The notes beneath the pieces were generated by a model. The model was not told the DNA's origin and did no database searches. It saw only the letters and a program-made list of their open reading frames with translations. A stretch of DNA of 64,000 nt from Scatolibacter rhodanostii (lineage in GTDB: Bacteria; Bacillota; Clostridia; Oscillospirales; Acutalibacteraceae): NCBI RefSeq assembly GCF_900197595.1, contig NZ_FZLO01000004.1, forward strand, positions 167,720 through 231,719, written 5' to 3'. Numbering within the stretch: position 1 is the first letter of the stretch; every line of letters starts with the position of its first letter. The position numbers and the translations under genes were made by a program. Shown here piece after piece: positions 1-9,042 of the stretch.

Positions 1-1
1 C

Positions 2-136
2 AAAGAAGTGTCAGACCGAGTAGTCTTTATGGATCAAGGTGTCATTGCTGAAGAAGGGCATCCAGATCAAATCTTTAACACGCCTACACAAGAACGAACC
101 AGAGAATTTTTGAGCCGTGTTCTCACAAAAAACTGA
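2..136 (+). CDS. Amino-acid ABC transporter ATP-binding protein, C-terminal fragment
   Basis: The frame open from base 2 encodes the last 44 residues of an ABC ATPase. It reads through the segment after the H-loop ([16 protein letters not shown]) and ends FLSRVLTKN, a C-terminus typical of polar amino-acid importers of the GlnQ/HisP type (family knowledge). The start, Walker A and signature motifs lie upstream of the window, so the substrate cannot be assigned. It is followed after about 130 bases by an intrinsic terminator, so it is probably the last gene of its operon. An alternative is another ABC importer ATPase; the FLSRVL tail favours the amino-acid class. Confidence 0.8.
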   Translation, partial: KEVSDRVVFMDQGVIAEEGHPDQIFNTPTQERTREFLSRVLTKN

Positions 137-262
137 TTTTACAAAATTAGTTGAGTTTCTCGCAGATTCTATTTTAAAAACAGGTTAAACCATTTCTTTA
201 TTATATTAAGCCACACAAATTGCTTATCCATTTTCTCTGTAATAAAAGATTTCTCCCCTTAC

Positions 263-303
263 AAAAAAAGATTTTCTCCTAGTTTCAGGAGAAAATCTTT
301 TTT
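263..303. terminator. Bidirectional intrinsic terminator
   Basis: An A-rich arm ending GATTTTCTCCT (to 280) pairs with AGGAGAAAATC (from 287) around a 6-base loop, and is flanked by A-run and T-run. It serves the ABC ATPase from the left and the convergent chemoreceptor gene from the right. Confidence 0.85.
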
Positions 304-321
304 ATTATTTGGGTTCATTTA

Positions 322-2253
322 TTATTCTCTTTTAAAGGTAGAAACCATTTGCTCTAAATTCTGCACTTGGCTAAGCAGTTCTTCACTGGTTGCCGCACTT
401 TCTTCTGCTGTTGCAGAGTTTGCCTGTGTAACATCGGCAATTCCCCGCATGCCTTGGTCTAGCTCATTGATTTGGTTTGATTGTTCTTCTAGAGACATGG
501 CCATTCTTTGCGCTAAGTTATCCACCATAGTGGTCTGCTCAACTATCTTTTCAAAAGCACCTGCTGTTTGCTCCACATTTTTCATGCCTTGTCCAACAGA
601 CTGAATTGTATTTTCAATCAACTCTGCCGTGTTCTTTGCAGCATCTGCACTTTTAGCCGCCAGTTGTCTAACTTCATCTGCCACCACAGAAAATCCTTTG
701 CCTGCTGCACCGGCATGAGAAGCCTCTACTGCCGCATTTAAGGCAAGAATATTGGTCTGGAAAGAAATATCATCCATGACCTGCAAAATACCTTGAATCT
801 TTTTAGAGAATGCATCAATACTTTGCATTGATTCCTGCATTTTCTGCATATCCTTATTGCCTTGCTGCGTCACGCTCAACGCACCCTGTGTCATCTCCTG
901 CATCTTCTCAGAATACTCTGCATTTTCTTGTACACTGCTTGATACTAGCTCCAATGAGTTCAGCAATTGTTCGGTCGTGGCTGATTGTTCTGTAGAATTT
1001 TGCGCTAAACTTTGGCCGCCCAGCGCTACTTGCTCTGCCCCTGCCTGTACCTGTACTGTGGCTTGAGAGATACCGTCCAAAGTGACACTCAGCGATTCTA
1101 CTATTTGTTTCAAAGCCCCTTGAATCGGAACAAAATCACCTTGGTACTCAACTGCACTGCGTGCTGTTAGATTTTTCTCTGCAACCTCGTTTAATACAAA
1201 AGAAATATCATGAATATATTCCCTAAGTGTTCCAATGGTATGCTGCAAAGCTTGCATGAGTCTTGCGCTTTCATCTTTGCCATTCAAATTTTCTACTTCT
1301 GTCTGCAAATCGCCTTTTGCAAAAAGTTCAATTCGTTCTGTCGCTTTTACAATGGGGTTCGTAATTTTTTTGGCGAAAATCTGCGTAATGACAAAAGTAA
1401 TAATCAGCAAAATAAGACCTACACCAACACAAACCATCATGGTAGACCGCAAGCCCTGTTCAACCTGTGTAATGGGCCTTGTGACGGCAATCGACCAGCC
1501 TTCCACGCCATTTAAAGGTGTATATCCTACCAAACGGCGAACTCCTTTATAGTAGCTCTGTGCTGTACCACTTTGTCCTTCTATCATTTTCCCAAACATT
1601 TCTGCGGTAGGTTTATAACTCGGCTCTTTTTCTGCCAGCTCAAAGTAGTTAACGGGTTCTTTCACGCTTTCAATGTCAGGATGTAAAACCGTAAAACCAT
1701 CTGCTCCAATGGCAAAAGCATAACCGCCTTCTCCAATTTTAATCTCATCCAAAATTGTGCTCAAGACAGCATAAGAAAATTCTCCGTATAAAACATCTTC
1801 TTTTCCTTCAAGAGGGGCTGCCACAAACAAAGTCACTTCACCCGCTTCATTTGTAATTGGACTAGAGATATAAGGAGTTCCGCTTTTGGCTTGTTCAAAG
1901 AAAGTTTGTCCAGCCAGTACATCGCCGCGGCTGTTATTCCCTTCAGCGTCTGCTATACCTAAATAGAGGAAACCGTTTTCTTCTGTTTCTTCAGCAAGTG
2001 CTTTCTCTTTCAACTTTGTTGAGCCAGAAGATAAATCTTTGCTGCTTGCCAAGCTTTGAATTCTGTTACGATATTCATCCATCTTAATGTTTATTCCTTG
2101 TGCATAAGCAGAAACTAAATTAGATGAGAGCTCTCTTTCTTCTTTCATCGTGCTTTGAAAATAAAGTATAGAAGAAATTGCTGTGAGCAGTGTCACAGTA
2201 ATTACCAGCACAACTGATGTATAGATTAACAACTTGTTTTTTAAATATTTCAT
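322..2253 (-). CDS. Methyl-accepting chemotaxis protein
   Basis: This transmembrane chemoreceptor should signal through CheA/CheW. Visible in order: an N-terminal membrane segment (about residues 5-28), an extracellular sensor region of about 240 residues that looks like a dCache domain (contains FLYLGIADAEG and GEGGYAFAIGADG), a second membrane segment (about 270-293), a HAMP linker, and a long coiled-coil signalling domain with the conserved hairpin tip (DISFQTNILALNAAVEASHAG). I chose the ATG at 2253 because AGAGGG lies 5 bases upstream; the frame is open 10 codons further to 2283, but that start has no ribosome-binding site. It is monocistronic, with its own sigma-A-like promoter. The ligand is not predictable. 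No CheA/CheW genes are in the window. Confidence 0.93.
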   Translation of the reverse strand: MKYLKNKLLIYTSVVLVITVTLLTAISSILYFQSTMKEERELSSNLVSAYAQGINIKMDEYRNRIQSLASSKDLSSGSTKLKEKALAEETEENGFLYLGIADAEGNNSRGDVLAGQTFFEQAKSGTPYISSPITNEAGEVTLFVAAPLEGKEDVLYGEFSYAVLSTILDEIKIGEGGYAFAIGADGFTVLHPDIESVKEPVNYFELAEKEPSYKPTAEMFGKMIEGQSGTAQSYYKGVRRLVGYTPLNGVEGWSIAVTRPITQVEQGLRSTMMVCVGVGLILLIITFVITQIFAKKITNPIVKATERIELFAKGDLQTEVENLNGKDESARLMQALQHTIGTLREYIHDISFVLNEVAEKNLTARSAVEYQGDFVPIQGALKQIVESLSVTLDGISQATVQVQAGAEQVALGGQSLAQNSTEQSATTEQLLNSLELVSSSVQENAEYSEKMQEMTQGALSVTQQGNKDMQKMQESMQSIDAFSKKIQGILQVMDDISFQTNILALNAAVEASHAGAAGKGFSVVADEVRQLAAKSADAAKNTAELIENTIQSVGQGMKNVEQTAGAFEKIVEQTTMVDNLAQRMAMSLEEQSNQINELDQGMRGIADVTQANSATAEESAATSEELLSQVQNLEQMVSTFKRE

Positions 2254-2304
2254 GATACCCTCTATTCTTAAGACATCTGACATGAAAACACAAAATCTGT
2301 TATT

Positions 2305-2333
2305 ATTTTACCAAATTACCCATATTTTTTCAA
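2305..2333 (-). promoter_or_regulatory. Promoter of the chemoreceptor gene
   Basis: On the minus strand TTGAAA (2333-2328) is separated by 17 bases from TAAAAT (2310-2305), about 50 bases before the start codon. This is a vegetative-type promoter, not a sigma-D flagellar one. Confidence 0.6.
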
Positions 2334-2448
2334 TATTATATTATCGTATTTCAGAAAATATTTCGTAAATAACATTTTTATTTTTTGATTACCATTTGTG
2401 AATTAATATAAAAAAATTACCAAATATAGAGAAAATATATTAAATACA

Positions 2449-2457
2449 TGTTATAAT
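2449..2457 (+). promoter_or_regulatory. Extended -10 promoter element before GH43
   Basis: TGTTATAAT is a perfect extended -10 in an AT-rich stretch, 122 bases before the GH43 start. No good -35 is visible. The remainder of the 2334-2560 interval shows only AT-rich sequence. Confidence 0.4.
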
Positions 2458-2579
2458 GTAAGTTAGAGTTTTTATTATCTAACTAAAATTAATTATATTT
2501 TTTTGATTTGATAAGTTTACACTTGATTTATCACAATCCATTCCAGTCTTTATTGTGCATGAGAAGGAGGCCGTACTTT

Positions 2580-4076
2580 ATGAATTACCAAAATCCAATT
2601 ATTAAAGGCTTTAATCCCGACCCCAGTATCTGCCGAGTTGGTGAAGATTTTTATTTGGTAACATCTACCTTCGAATTTTTTCCCGGCGTGCCGATTTACC
2701 ACAGCAAAAACCTTGTAAACTGGGAGCTAATCAACCATTGTCTTTCCAGTGAATCTCAATTAAATTTGAAAGATTGCCGTTGCTCTGGTGGAATTTATGC
2801 CCCCACCATTCGCTACTATGATGGCATTTTCTATATGGTGACCACCAACATTACCGACAAAGGTAATTTCTTTGTCTATACCGATGATATCTACGGAAAA
2901 TGGTCTGAGCCCATTTGGGTTGATCAAGGCGGCATTGATCCCTCTTTGCTTTTTGACGACGGCAAAGTCTATTTTACTTCTACTGGTTCTGACGCCAACG
3001 GTAAAGCTTGTATCTGTATTTGTGAAATCAATCCGCAAACCGGTGAAAAACTCACCCCCACCACGCTTCTTAATTACGGTTGTGGAGGACGTTTTTGTGA
3101 AGCACCTCACCTTTACAAGATTGGGAAATACTATTATCTCATGATAGCCGAGGGTGGCACTGAATTTGGCCACATGGTGACTATGCAAAGAAGCTCTTCA
3201 CCTTATGGGCCTTTTGAACCCTGTCCGTATAATCCCATTCTTTCTCATCGCAATTACGGCAATTCTCCTATTCAAGCAACAGGTCACGCTGATATAGTAG
3301 AAGATGAAAAAAGTAATTGGTGGCTTGTTTGCTTAGGTATTCGCCCTTTAAAACAAGCCATGCTTCACAATTTAGGCAGAGAAACCTTTTTAGCTCCCAT
3401 CCACTGGGACAATAACGGTTGGCCAATTGTGGGAGAAGGTGGCACGATTGAATTGGCTATGAATGGTCCTCTGCCCGGCACACCTGAACCTGTCTGCTTT
3501 GATTTTAAAGATAATTTCCAAACTCAAAGCTTGAATTTAGAATGGAATTATGTTAGAAATCCAGACTTATCGCTTTATCAAACAGGGAATGGTCTATCTT
3601 TGACAGCCAGCAGCGAAACTCTCAATGACAACCAACCTACTTTTATTGGAATTAGGCAAAAAGAATTCCATATGGAAGCTGAAACCGAGATTACCCTATC
3701 CAAGGGAATAGGACTAGGCGGGATTACGGCTTTTTACACTCGCTTCTATCACTACGACCTTTTCCTAGAAACAGACGACAACAGTTCTTATCTTGTCTTG
3801 CGCAGTACCGTTCACGGCTTTACTGCTGAAGTAAAACGTATTTCTCTGCCCTATACTCGTACAGTAAAACTAAAAATAATGACGGGTCCTGAAAAATATT
3901 CATTCTACTACGAGCATGAAAATATATGGATTGATATTGGTCATGCAGCCACAGCTGGTCTTTGCACCGAAGCTAATATGCACATGACTTTTACTGGCAC
4001 TTATATTGGATTATTTGCAGAAGAAAAAACCAGCCATTATTCCTATTTCAGCCTCAAAGAAATAAAATCAAATTAA
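2580..4076 (+). CDS. Glycoside hydrolase family 43 (beta-xylosidase/arabinofuranosidase type)
   Basis: Predicted inverting glycosidase acting on xylo- or arabino-oligosaccharides. The N-terminal five-bladed propeller carries the GH43 catalytic triad: base Asp14 in FNPDPSI, pKa-modulating Asp120 in GGIDPSLLF, and acid Glu174 in RFCEAPHLY. A C-terminal beta-sandwich (about residues 300-498) fits the domain that closes the active site in GH43 beta-xylosidases. There is no signal peptide, so it probably acts in the cytoplasm on imported oligosaccharides. The start is the ATG at 2580 behind AAGGAGG (2564-2570); a TTG-initiated extension to 2508 has no support. 498 residues is normal for the family. 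It stands apart from the sugar ABC operon but may supply the same pathway (inference). Confidence 0.92.
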   Translation: MNYQNPIIKGFNPDPSICRVGEDFYLVTSTFEFFPGVPIYHSKNLVNWELINHCLSSESQLNLKDCRCSGGIYAPTIRYYDGIFYMVTTNITDKGNFFVYTDDIYGKWSEPIWVDQGGIDPSLLFDDGKVYFTSTGSDANGKACICICEINPQTGEKLTPTTLLNYGCGGRFCEAPHLYKIGKYYYLMIAEGGTEFGHMVTMQRSSSPYGPFEPCPYNPILSHRNYGNSPIQATGHADIVEDEKSNWWLVCLGIRPLKQAMLHNLGRETFLAPIHWDNNGWPIVGEGGTIELAMNGPLPGTPEPVCFDFKDNFQTQSLNLEWNYVRNPDLSLYQTGNGLSLTASSETLNDNQPTFIGIRQKEFHMEAETEITLSKGIGLGGITAFYTRFYHYDLFLETDDNSSYLVLRSTVHGFTAEVKRISLPYTRTVKLKIMTGPEKYSFYYEHENIWIDIGHAATAGLCTEANMHMTFTGTYIGLFAEEKTSHYSYFSLKEIKSN

Positions 4077-4101
4077 ATCTGTATATTTTAGGGAGGATTT
4101 T

Positions 4102-4635
4102 ATGATACAAGACCGTAAAATAGTGTTATATATTGCTGCCAGTTTAGATGGATATATTGCTACTAAAGATGAAAATTTAGATTGGCTATTTGCTGTTGAA
4201 GGCGAAGGTGATAACGGTTATTCTAGTTTTTATCAAACCATCGATACTATTTTAATTGGACGAACCACCTATGATTGGATTATTAAGCAGGAAAACGGCA
4301 ATTTTCCTTATCAAGGAAAGGAATGCTATGTTTTTTCCTCAACTCCCAAAGAGGATACTGAACATGTACGCTTTATCTGTAAAGATATCATTCCGTTAAT
4401 AAAAGATTTAAAAGCGAGAAACGGCAAAAAAATCTGGCTTGTTGGCGGAGGAAAACTGGTTGATACTTTTCTTAAAGAAAAACTGGTAGATGAAATCATC
4501 CTCAATATCGCCCCCAAATTACTGGGTGACGGCATTCCTTTATTTCATAAAAATGATTTTGAATCCTCTCTTGTTTTAAAGCAGACACGTCAGTTTAATC
4601 AATTCATAGAACTTTCTTATGAGGTTTTGTCGTAG
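4102..4635 (+). CDS. Dihydrofolate reductase-like protein (RibD C-terminal domain family)
   Basis: A 177-residue stand-alone RibD_C/DHFR-fold protein. The N-terminus KIVLYIAASLDGYIATKDENLDWL and the later IWLVGGGKLVDTFLKEKLVDEIILNIAP stretch are the family hallmarks: an NADPH-binding Rossmann-like edge and the GG loop. Proteins of this type (YwjB/YyaP-like) are assumed NADPH-dependent reductases, but substrates are mostly unknown and they are not riboflavin enzymes when lacking the deaminase domain, as here. It starts 25 bases after the GH43 stop with GGGAGG at a good distance, so it may be co-transcribed. Nothing in the context indicates a substrate. Confidence 0.85.
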   Translation: MIQDRKIVLYIAASLDGYIATKDENLDWLFAVEGEGDNGYSSFYQTIDTILIGRTTYDWIIKQENGNFPYQGKECYVFSSTPKEDTEHVRFICKDIIPLIKDLKARNGKKIWLVGGGKLVDTFLKEKLVDEIILNIAPKLLGDGIPLFHKNDFESSLVLKQTRQFNQFIELSYEVLS

Positions 4636-4740
4636 AAAATTACAACTATAAAGCAAAAAGTAAAATAAGGACACCGCTACTCTACAAAACCTATTAACCT
4701 ATATGTAGATTTATTTTCACTCATTTTCTGTAGACAATAA

Positions 4741-4791
4741 AAAATACGCCTTTTGATTGGCTATCCGCTTACCAATCAAAAGGCGTATTTT
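4741..4791. terminator. Bidirectional intrinsic terminator (20-bp perfect stem)
   Basis: AAAATACGCCTTTTGATTGG (4741-4760) pairs perfectly with 4772-4791 around an 11-base loop, with A/T runs on both sides. It separates the convergent DHFR-like gene and oppF. Confidence 0.92.
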
Positions 4792-4839
4792 ATTGCTATC
4801 TATTTAAATCTTTGTTAGATTTACTCATCAGAAATCAGC

Positions 4840-5778
4840 TTATTTTTGATTTGCTGTCCAACGCTCTAGCTCTTCAGGAGTTGCTAACACAAAATGTTCT
4901 CCCCCCAGATGATGTCGAACACCCTTGGTATAGTCTACACCCTCTGCTTTATAATCATATCCCTTAGCCACTCTTTGTCTTTCCAATTGTGGGTTTGGAC
5001 GAGGAATAGCGCTAAGCAAGCTCTGTGTATAGGGGTGAACTGGGTTTTCAAAAATCTCGTCGGTAGTTCCTGTTTCAACTAAATGGCCCAAATGAAGAAC
5101 ACCGATACGATCTGAAATATATTTAACCATTGATAGGTCATGTGCAATAAATAGATAAGTCGTCCCGGTTTCTACTTGCAAGTCTTTCATCAAGTTGACA
5201 ACCTGTGCTTGTATAGAAACATCCAATGCACTGATACATTCGTCTGCAATCACCAGTTTAGGGTTCATAATCAATGCACGTGCAATACCCACACGTTGAC
5301 GCTGACCACCACTAAATTGGTGGGGATAACGGTCGGCGTGTTCAGGCGCCAAGCCCACTTTCTCCAGCATTTTTGCAACTTTTTCAGCACGCTCAGTACG
5401 ATTTTGATAGAGATGATGAATATCAAGACCCTGTGCAATGATTTCACCGACTTTTTTTCGGGGATTCAAGCAAGCCATTGGATCTTGGAAAATCATCTGC
5501 ATTTCTGTGCGAAGACGATCTTTGGTTTCCCGGTTCATTTTCCCTGAAATATCCATATGATCAAATTCGATTTCGCCCGCTGTAGGGTCATATAAACGAA
5601 TCAGACTGCGTCCTATCGTGCTTTTTCCACTACCAGATTCACCCACAAGGCCATAAGTTTCTCCCGGATAAATCACAAAGTCGACACCATCTACCGCTTT
5701 TACAGTAAAATTATTATTAATTTGAAAATGCTGTTTCAGTCCCTTAACCTTCAGGAGCGGTTCTTTAGTTGTTGTCAT
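4840..5778 (-). CDS. oppF: Oligopeptide ABC transporter ATP-binding protein OppF
   Basis: Second ATPase of the peptide importer, the last gene of the opp operon. Walker A is GESGSGKST, the signature is FSGGQRQRVGIARAL, and Walker B is LVIADECISALD. The C-terminal oligopeptide-type extension contains the HPYTQSLLSAIP motif seen in Opp/Dpp ATPases. It overlaps the 3' end of oppD by 14 bases, which implies translational coupling, with AAAGGAGAGGTG before the ATG. At 312 residues it is complete. The Walker B acidic pair reads DE followed by CIS where most relatives have DEPVS; the catalytic Glu is retained. Confidence 0.95.
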   Translation of the reverse strand: MTTTKEPLLKVKGLKQHFQINNNFTVKAVDGVDFVIYPGETYGLVGESGSGKSTIGRSLIRLYDPTAGEIEFDHMDISGKMNRETKDRLRTEMQMIFQDPMACLNPRKKVGEIIAQGLDIHHLYQNRTERAEKVAKMLEKVGLAPEHADRYPHQFSGGQRQRVGIARALIMNPKLVIADECISALDVSIQAQVVNLMKDLQVETGTTYLFIAHDLSMVKYISDRIGVLHLGHLVETGTTDEIFENPVHPYTQSLLSAIPRPNPQLERQRVAKGYDYKAEGVDYTKGVRHHLGGEHFVLATPEELERWTANQK

Positions 5779-6859
5779 TCTTCACCTCTCCTTTCATCAT
5801 GCGGTCAATACGATGGCGAAGTTCCACAGGCATTTCAACCTTAGGGGCACGCTCATCCAAAAGCCATGTTGCTGCATAATGTGTATCCGTAATCTTAAAC
5901 ATCGGCGGTTCTGCACGCTGATCAATCTTAAGAGCATATTGATTGCGAGGAGCAAAAGCATCTCCTTCAACAGGATGCAACAAGTTGGGTGGTGTGCCTG
6001 GGATTGTGTAGAGTCTTTCATCTTCTGTATCCAAATCAGGCATAGCACTAAGAAGTCCCCAAGTATAAGGATGACGCGGCTCGTAGAAAATCTCTTCTAC
6101 TGTTCCTTTTTCTACAATCTTACCCGCATACATAACATCTACATAATCTGCTATTTTAGCTACAACGCCCAAATCATGCGTAATATAAATAACGCTGATT
6201 CCACGCTCTCTCTGAATTCTCTGAATCAGCTCCAATATTTTGGCCTGAATCGTTACGTCCAAAGCAGTAGTTGGTTCATCACAGATAAGCAAATCAGGGT
6301 CGCAAGCCAAGGCAATTGCAATTACAATTCTTTGTCTCATACCACCGGAAAGCTGATGGGGGTAATTTTTCATACGTCTTTCCGGCTCTTCGATGCCAAC
6401 TTCTTCAAGCAGTTTAACTGCTTTTGCCCAAGCATCTGTCTTATTTGCTCGACCGTGCCAAAGCATACCTTCCATAATTTGTTTGCCTATTTGCATGGTA
6501 GGATCCAAACTTGTCATGGGGTCTTGGAAAATCATAGCAATACGTTTTCCATTAATATGTTTACGGAGTGATTTTTTCTTCATCTCCAAAATATTAACTG
6601 TTCTTTTTGTACCGTCATCACGATAATAGGTATACATAATCGTGCCTGAATCCACTTGGCTGTTCTTGGCTAAAATGCCCATAGCAGCTTTCATAGTTAC
6701 TGATTTTCCGCTGCCGCTTTCCCCTACGATTGCCAGCGTTTCTCCTCTGAATAAGTCAATGTTTACACCTCGAATAGCATGTACATTTCCGGCAAGAGTT
6801 TCAAAGGTAATGGAAAGGTCACGGATTTCTATGACTTTTTCTTTTGTGTTTTTTTCCAT
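5765..6859 (-). CDS. oppD: Oligopeptide ABC transporter ATP-binding protein OppD
   Basis: First ATPase of the peptide importer. Walker A GESGSGKSV, signature LSGGMRQRIVIAIAL, Walker B LLICDEPTTALDVT, and the oligopeptide C-terminal motif RHPYTWGLLSAMPDL with the following LYTIPGTPPNLLHP are all present. I place the start at ATG 6859 because GAGGTG lies directly upstream; the frame opens three codons earlier at a GTG that is itself part of that ribosome-binding site. Ten bases separate it from the oppC stop. 364 residues is slightly longer than usual, owing to a C-terminal tail of about 40 residues. Confidence 0.94.
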   Translation of the reverse strand: MEKNTKEKVIEIRDLSITFETLAGNVHAIRGVNIDLFRGETLAIVGESGSGKSVTMKAAMGILAKNSQVDSGTIMYTYYRDDGTKRTVNILEMKKKSLRKHINGKRIAMIFQDPMTSLDPTMQIGKQIMEGMLWHGRANKTDAWAKAVKLLEEVGIEEPERRMKNYPHQLSGGMRQRIVIAIALACDPDLLICDEPTTALDVTIQAKILELIQRIQRERGISVIYITHDLGVVAKIADYVDVMYAGKIVEKGTVEEIFYEPRHPYTWGLLSAMPDLDTEDERLYTIPGTPPNLLHPVEGDAFAPRNQYALKIDQRAEPPMFKITDTHYAATWLLDERAPKVEMPVELRHRIDRMMKGEVKNDNN

Positions 6860-6869
6860 ATCTTTCACC

Positions 6870-7931
6870 TCACGCTTCCTTCAGTTTAGGATCAAACGCT
6901 TCTCGCAAACCGTCTGCTAGCATATTAAAGCTTAACATTAGCAATGCTAAGACGATGATAGGAGGTACAATTTGATAAGGATGTGTTGTAAAGCTATTAA
7001 AAGCATCACTAATCAAAGAGCCCAAGCTGCACTGTGGCACAGGAATACCCATACCTACAAAGCTCAAAAAGGCTTCTGTGAAAATAGCAGTAGGGATACT
7101 GAACATCAGCTGGGTAATAATTTGGCCGATAATATTCGGCAAAACTTCTCTGAAAATCAGAGTCGCATGTCCGGCGCCCAAAGTCCGACTCGCTAAAACA
7201 AATTCCTGCTCTTTTAGCTTCAGCATTTCGGCACGGGAAATACGGCTCATACTAATCCATTCCGTTATGACCAGTGCTAGCACAATTGTGGCAAATCCAG
7301 GTTTTAAAATCAACATCAAGAGTGTGACAATAACCAGTCTAGGAATACCATTGTTAATTTCAGTAAAACGCTGCATAATGCTGTCAGTCAAACCGCCAAA
7401 ATAACCACTGATTAGTCCAAAAGACATACCAATTGTCATGTTAATAATGGCACTGACTACCGCAATACCAAGCGAAATACGAGTACCTTCCCACACACGA
7501 GTCCAAATATCTCTTCCCAATGTGTCACTGCCAAACCAATAATAGACATCGGTAAGATTTTTATCTTTATAGCCGTTTACAATCTTTTCACCGGTGGTAG
7601 TCTTCAAAACTTCATCACCATTGAAAATACCCAAGTTCTCGAGTACAGGGATTCTAGGGCCAAAGTTCTTTTCTGTCAAGGATTGACTGGAATAGGTGTA
7701 TTCATTCATGTGTGGCCCGATAAGAGCAAGAAAAACGATCACTGTGATAAACACAAGCGATACAACGGCACCTTTATTCGCAAAAAAGCGACGTCTAACA
7801 TCTTTCCAATAACTATCACTGGAAAAACCAGAATCGGTCTTCGCATTTGGGTCAGAATTAATTAATTCAAAATCATCTGCTAAGAATTCTCTTTCTAAAA
7901 CAGAAGCATCAAATGCAACTTCATTAGGCAT
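6870..7931 (-). CDS. oppC: Oligopeptide ABC transporter permease OppC
   Basis: Inner-membrane permease with an N-terminal cytoplasmic segment of about 55 residues, a first membrane span (VSLVFITVIVFLALIGPHM), an extracellular loop of about 70 residues, and five further spans. The EAA-type loop that docks on the ATPases is recognisable around SRISRAEMLKLKEQEFVLASRTLGAG. It overlaps the oppB stop by 8 bases. The extended loop containing VYYWFGSDTLGRDIWTRVW is characteristic of the Dpp/Opp C-type permeases. Confidence 0.94.
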   Translation of the reverse strand: MPNEVAFDASVLEREFLADDFELINSDPNAKTDSGFSSDSYWKDVRRRFFANKGAVVSLVFITVIVFLALIGPHMNEYTYSSQSLTEKNFGPRIPVLENLGIFNGDEVLKTTTGEKIVNGYKDKNLTDVYYWFGSDTLGRDIWTRVWEGTRISLGIAVVSAIINMTIGMSFGLISGYFGGLTDSIMQRFTEINNGIPRLVIVTLLMLILKPGFATIVLALVITEWISMSRISRAEMLKLKEQEFVLASRTLGAGHATLIFREVLPNIIGQIITQLMFSIPTAIFTEAFLSFVGMGIPVPQCSLGSLISDAFNSFTTHPYQIVPPIIVLALLMLSFNMLADGLREAFDPKLKEA

Positions 7932-8934
7932 GTGTTTTCACCTCTTTTCTCTTTTTAATACCAAGCACACGCGACCATCTTTCAAAGAATCCAGGGCGGC
8001 CTGAATCATCACCGGAGAGACGGATACGAGGATCAATAACACCATAAAGTATATCCACCACCAACATAATGACAATATACATGGCACTATAAATAAAGCT
8101 TAGCGCAATAACAACATTGTAGTCATTTGACTGAATCGCTGTAACCAAAAGGCTACCAACACCCGGAATAGAGAATATTTTCTCAATAACCAAGCTTCCT
8201 GTCATCAGGTCAACAACCAAAGGTGCCAAAACGGTGATAATTGGGATAAGCGCATTACGAAGCGCATGGCGCATAATGAGGGGTGCACCGCTAATTCCCT
8301 TGCTTTCTGCCAAAAGCATATAATCACTGCCCATTACCTCTGCCATTTCGTTTCGTGTAAACCTCGCTATGGAAGCCATCGTAAACATGCTCAATGCAAT
8401 ACTGGGCATCACACTAGATTCAAACGGCAGTTTTGTGTTATATAGCATGGGCAGCCACGAAAGCTTAAATCCTAATGAATAACTTAACCCCAGTGCAAAC
8501 ACATAGCTTGGCACAGAAACACCTAAAACGGAGATAAACGTGCAAATTGTATCTAATATAGTATTTCGATTAAGAGATGCTACAATACCCAGGATGAGTC
8601 CTATGATAGCACCAAAAGCAACTGCAATGCCGCCAATTTGAAGGCTGATTGGCAATCGCATTTCTACCAACTGGCTAATTGGTGTATTTTTGCTGATGTT
8701 ATAGCTTACACCCAAATCACCACGAACTAAATTCATAACGTAACGGCCATACTGTACATAAATCGGTTGATCCAATCCATATTTTGCGTTCAGTGCCACA
8801 CGTTGATCAGCAGACAGTTTCTCATCATTAAAAGGAGAACCCGGCATCATCTGAAGTAGCAGAAAAAGGATCAAGGTAATCACCAAAAGGGTGAATACTG
8901 AAATAGCAAGCCTTTTCAGAACATATCGTTTCAC
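7924..8934 (-). CDS. oppB: Oligopeptide ABC transporter permease OppB
   Basis: Permease with the classic B-subunit beginning VLKRLAISVFTLLVITLILF, followed by LLQMMPGSPFNDE and six predicted membrane spans. The docking loop is MAEVMGSDYMLLAESKGISG. I choose the GTG at 8934 as start, with GAGGAG 8 bases upstream; the frame stays open to 9000, but that extension contains the oppA-oppB intercistronic hairpin and is not family-like. It pairs with OppC to form the translocation channel. 336 residues with this start, slightly above the usual 306-320. Confidence 0.93.
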   Translation of the reverse strand: MKRYVLKRLAISVFTLLVITLILFLLLQMMPGSPFNDEKLSADQRVALNAKYGLDQPIYVQYGRYVMNLVRGDLGVSYNISKNTPISQLVEMRLPISLQIGGIAVAFGAIIGLILGIVASLNRNTILDTICTFISVLGVSVPSYVFALGLSYSLGFKLSWLPMLYNTKLPFESSVMPSIALSMFTMASIARFTRNEMAEVMGSDYMLLAESKGISGAPLIMRHALRNALIPIITVLAPLVVDLMTGSLVIEKIFSIPGVGSLLVTAIQSNDYNVVIALSFIYSAMYIVIMLVVDILYGVIDPRIRLSGDDSGRPGFFERWSRVLGIKKRKEVKTHA

Positions 8935-8971
8935 ATTCTTTACTCCTCTGTTGTAATTTACCGGTAATATG

Positions 8972-9018
8972 AAAAATTGCAGCGGCCTTGAGAATATCAA
9001 AGCCGCTGTGCAATTTTT
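8972..9018 (-). terminator. Intercistronic hairpin between oppA and oppB
   Basis: On the minus strand AAAAATTGC plus CAGCGGC pairs with GCCGCTG plus GCAATTTTT, with one bulged base and a 15-base loop, ending in a T-run. It lies 25 bases after the oppA stop. It probably stabilises oppA mRNA and partly terminates, giving excess binding protein over membrane subunits (inference from similar operons). Confidence 0.7.
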
Positions 9019-9042
9019 ACCGTAAGTAAAAAGTTTTTAAAC

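Noticed and set aside
2508..2579. TTG-started N-terminal extension of GH43
   Set aside because: No ribosome-binding site at 2508, while AAGGAGG sits at the right distance from ATG 2580 where the GH43 fold begins.
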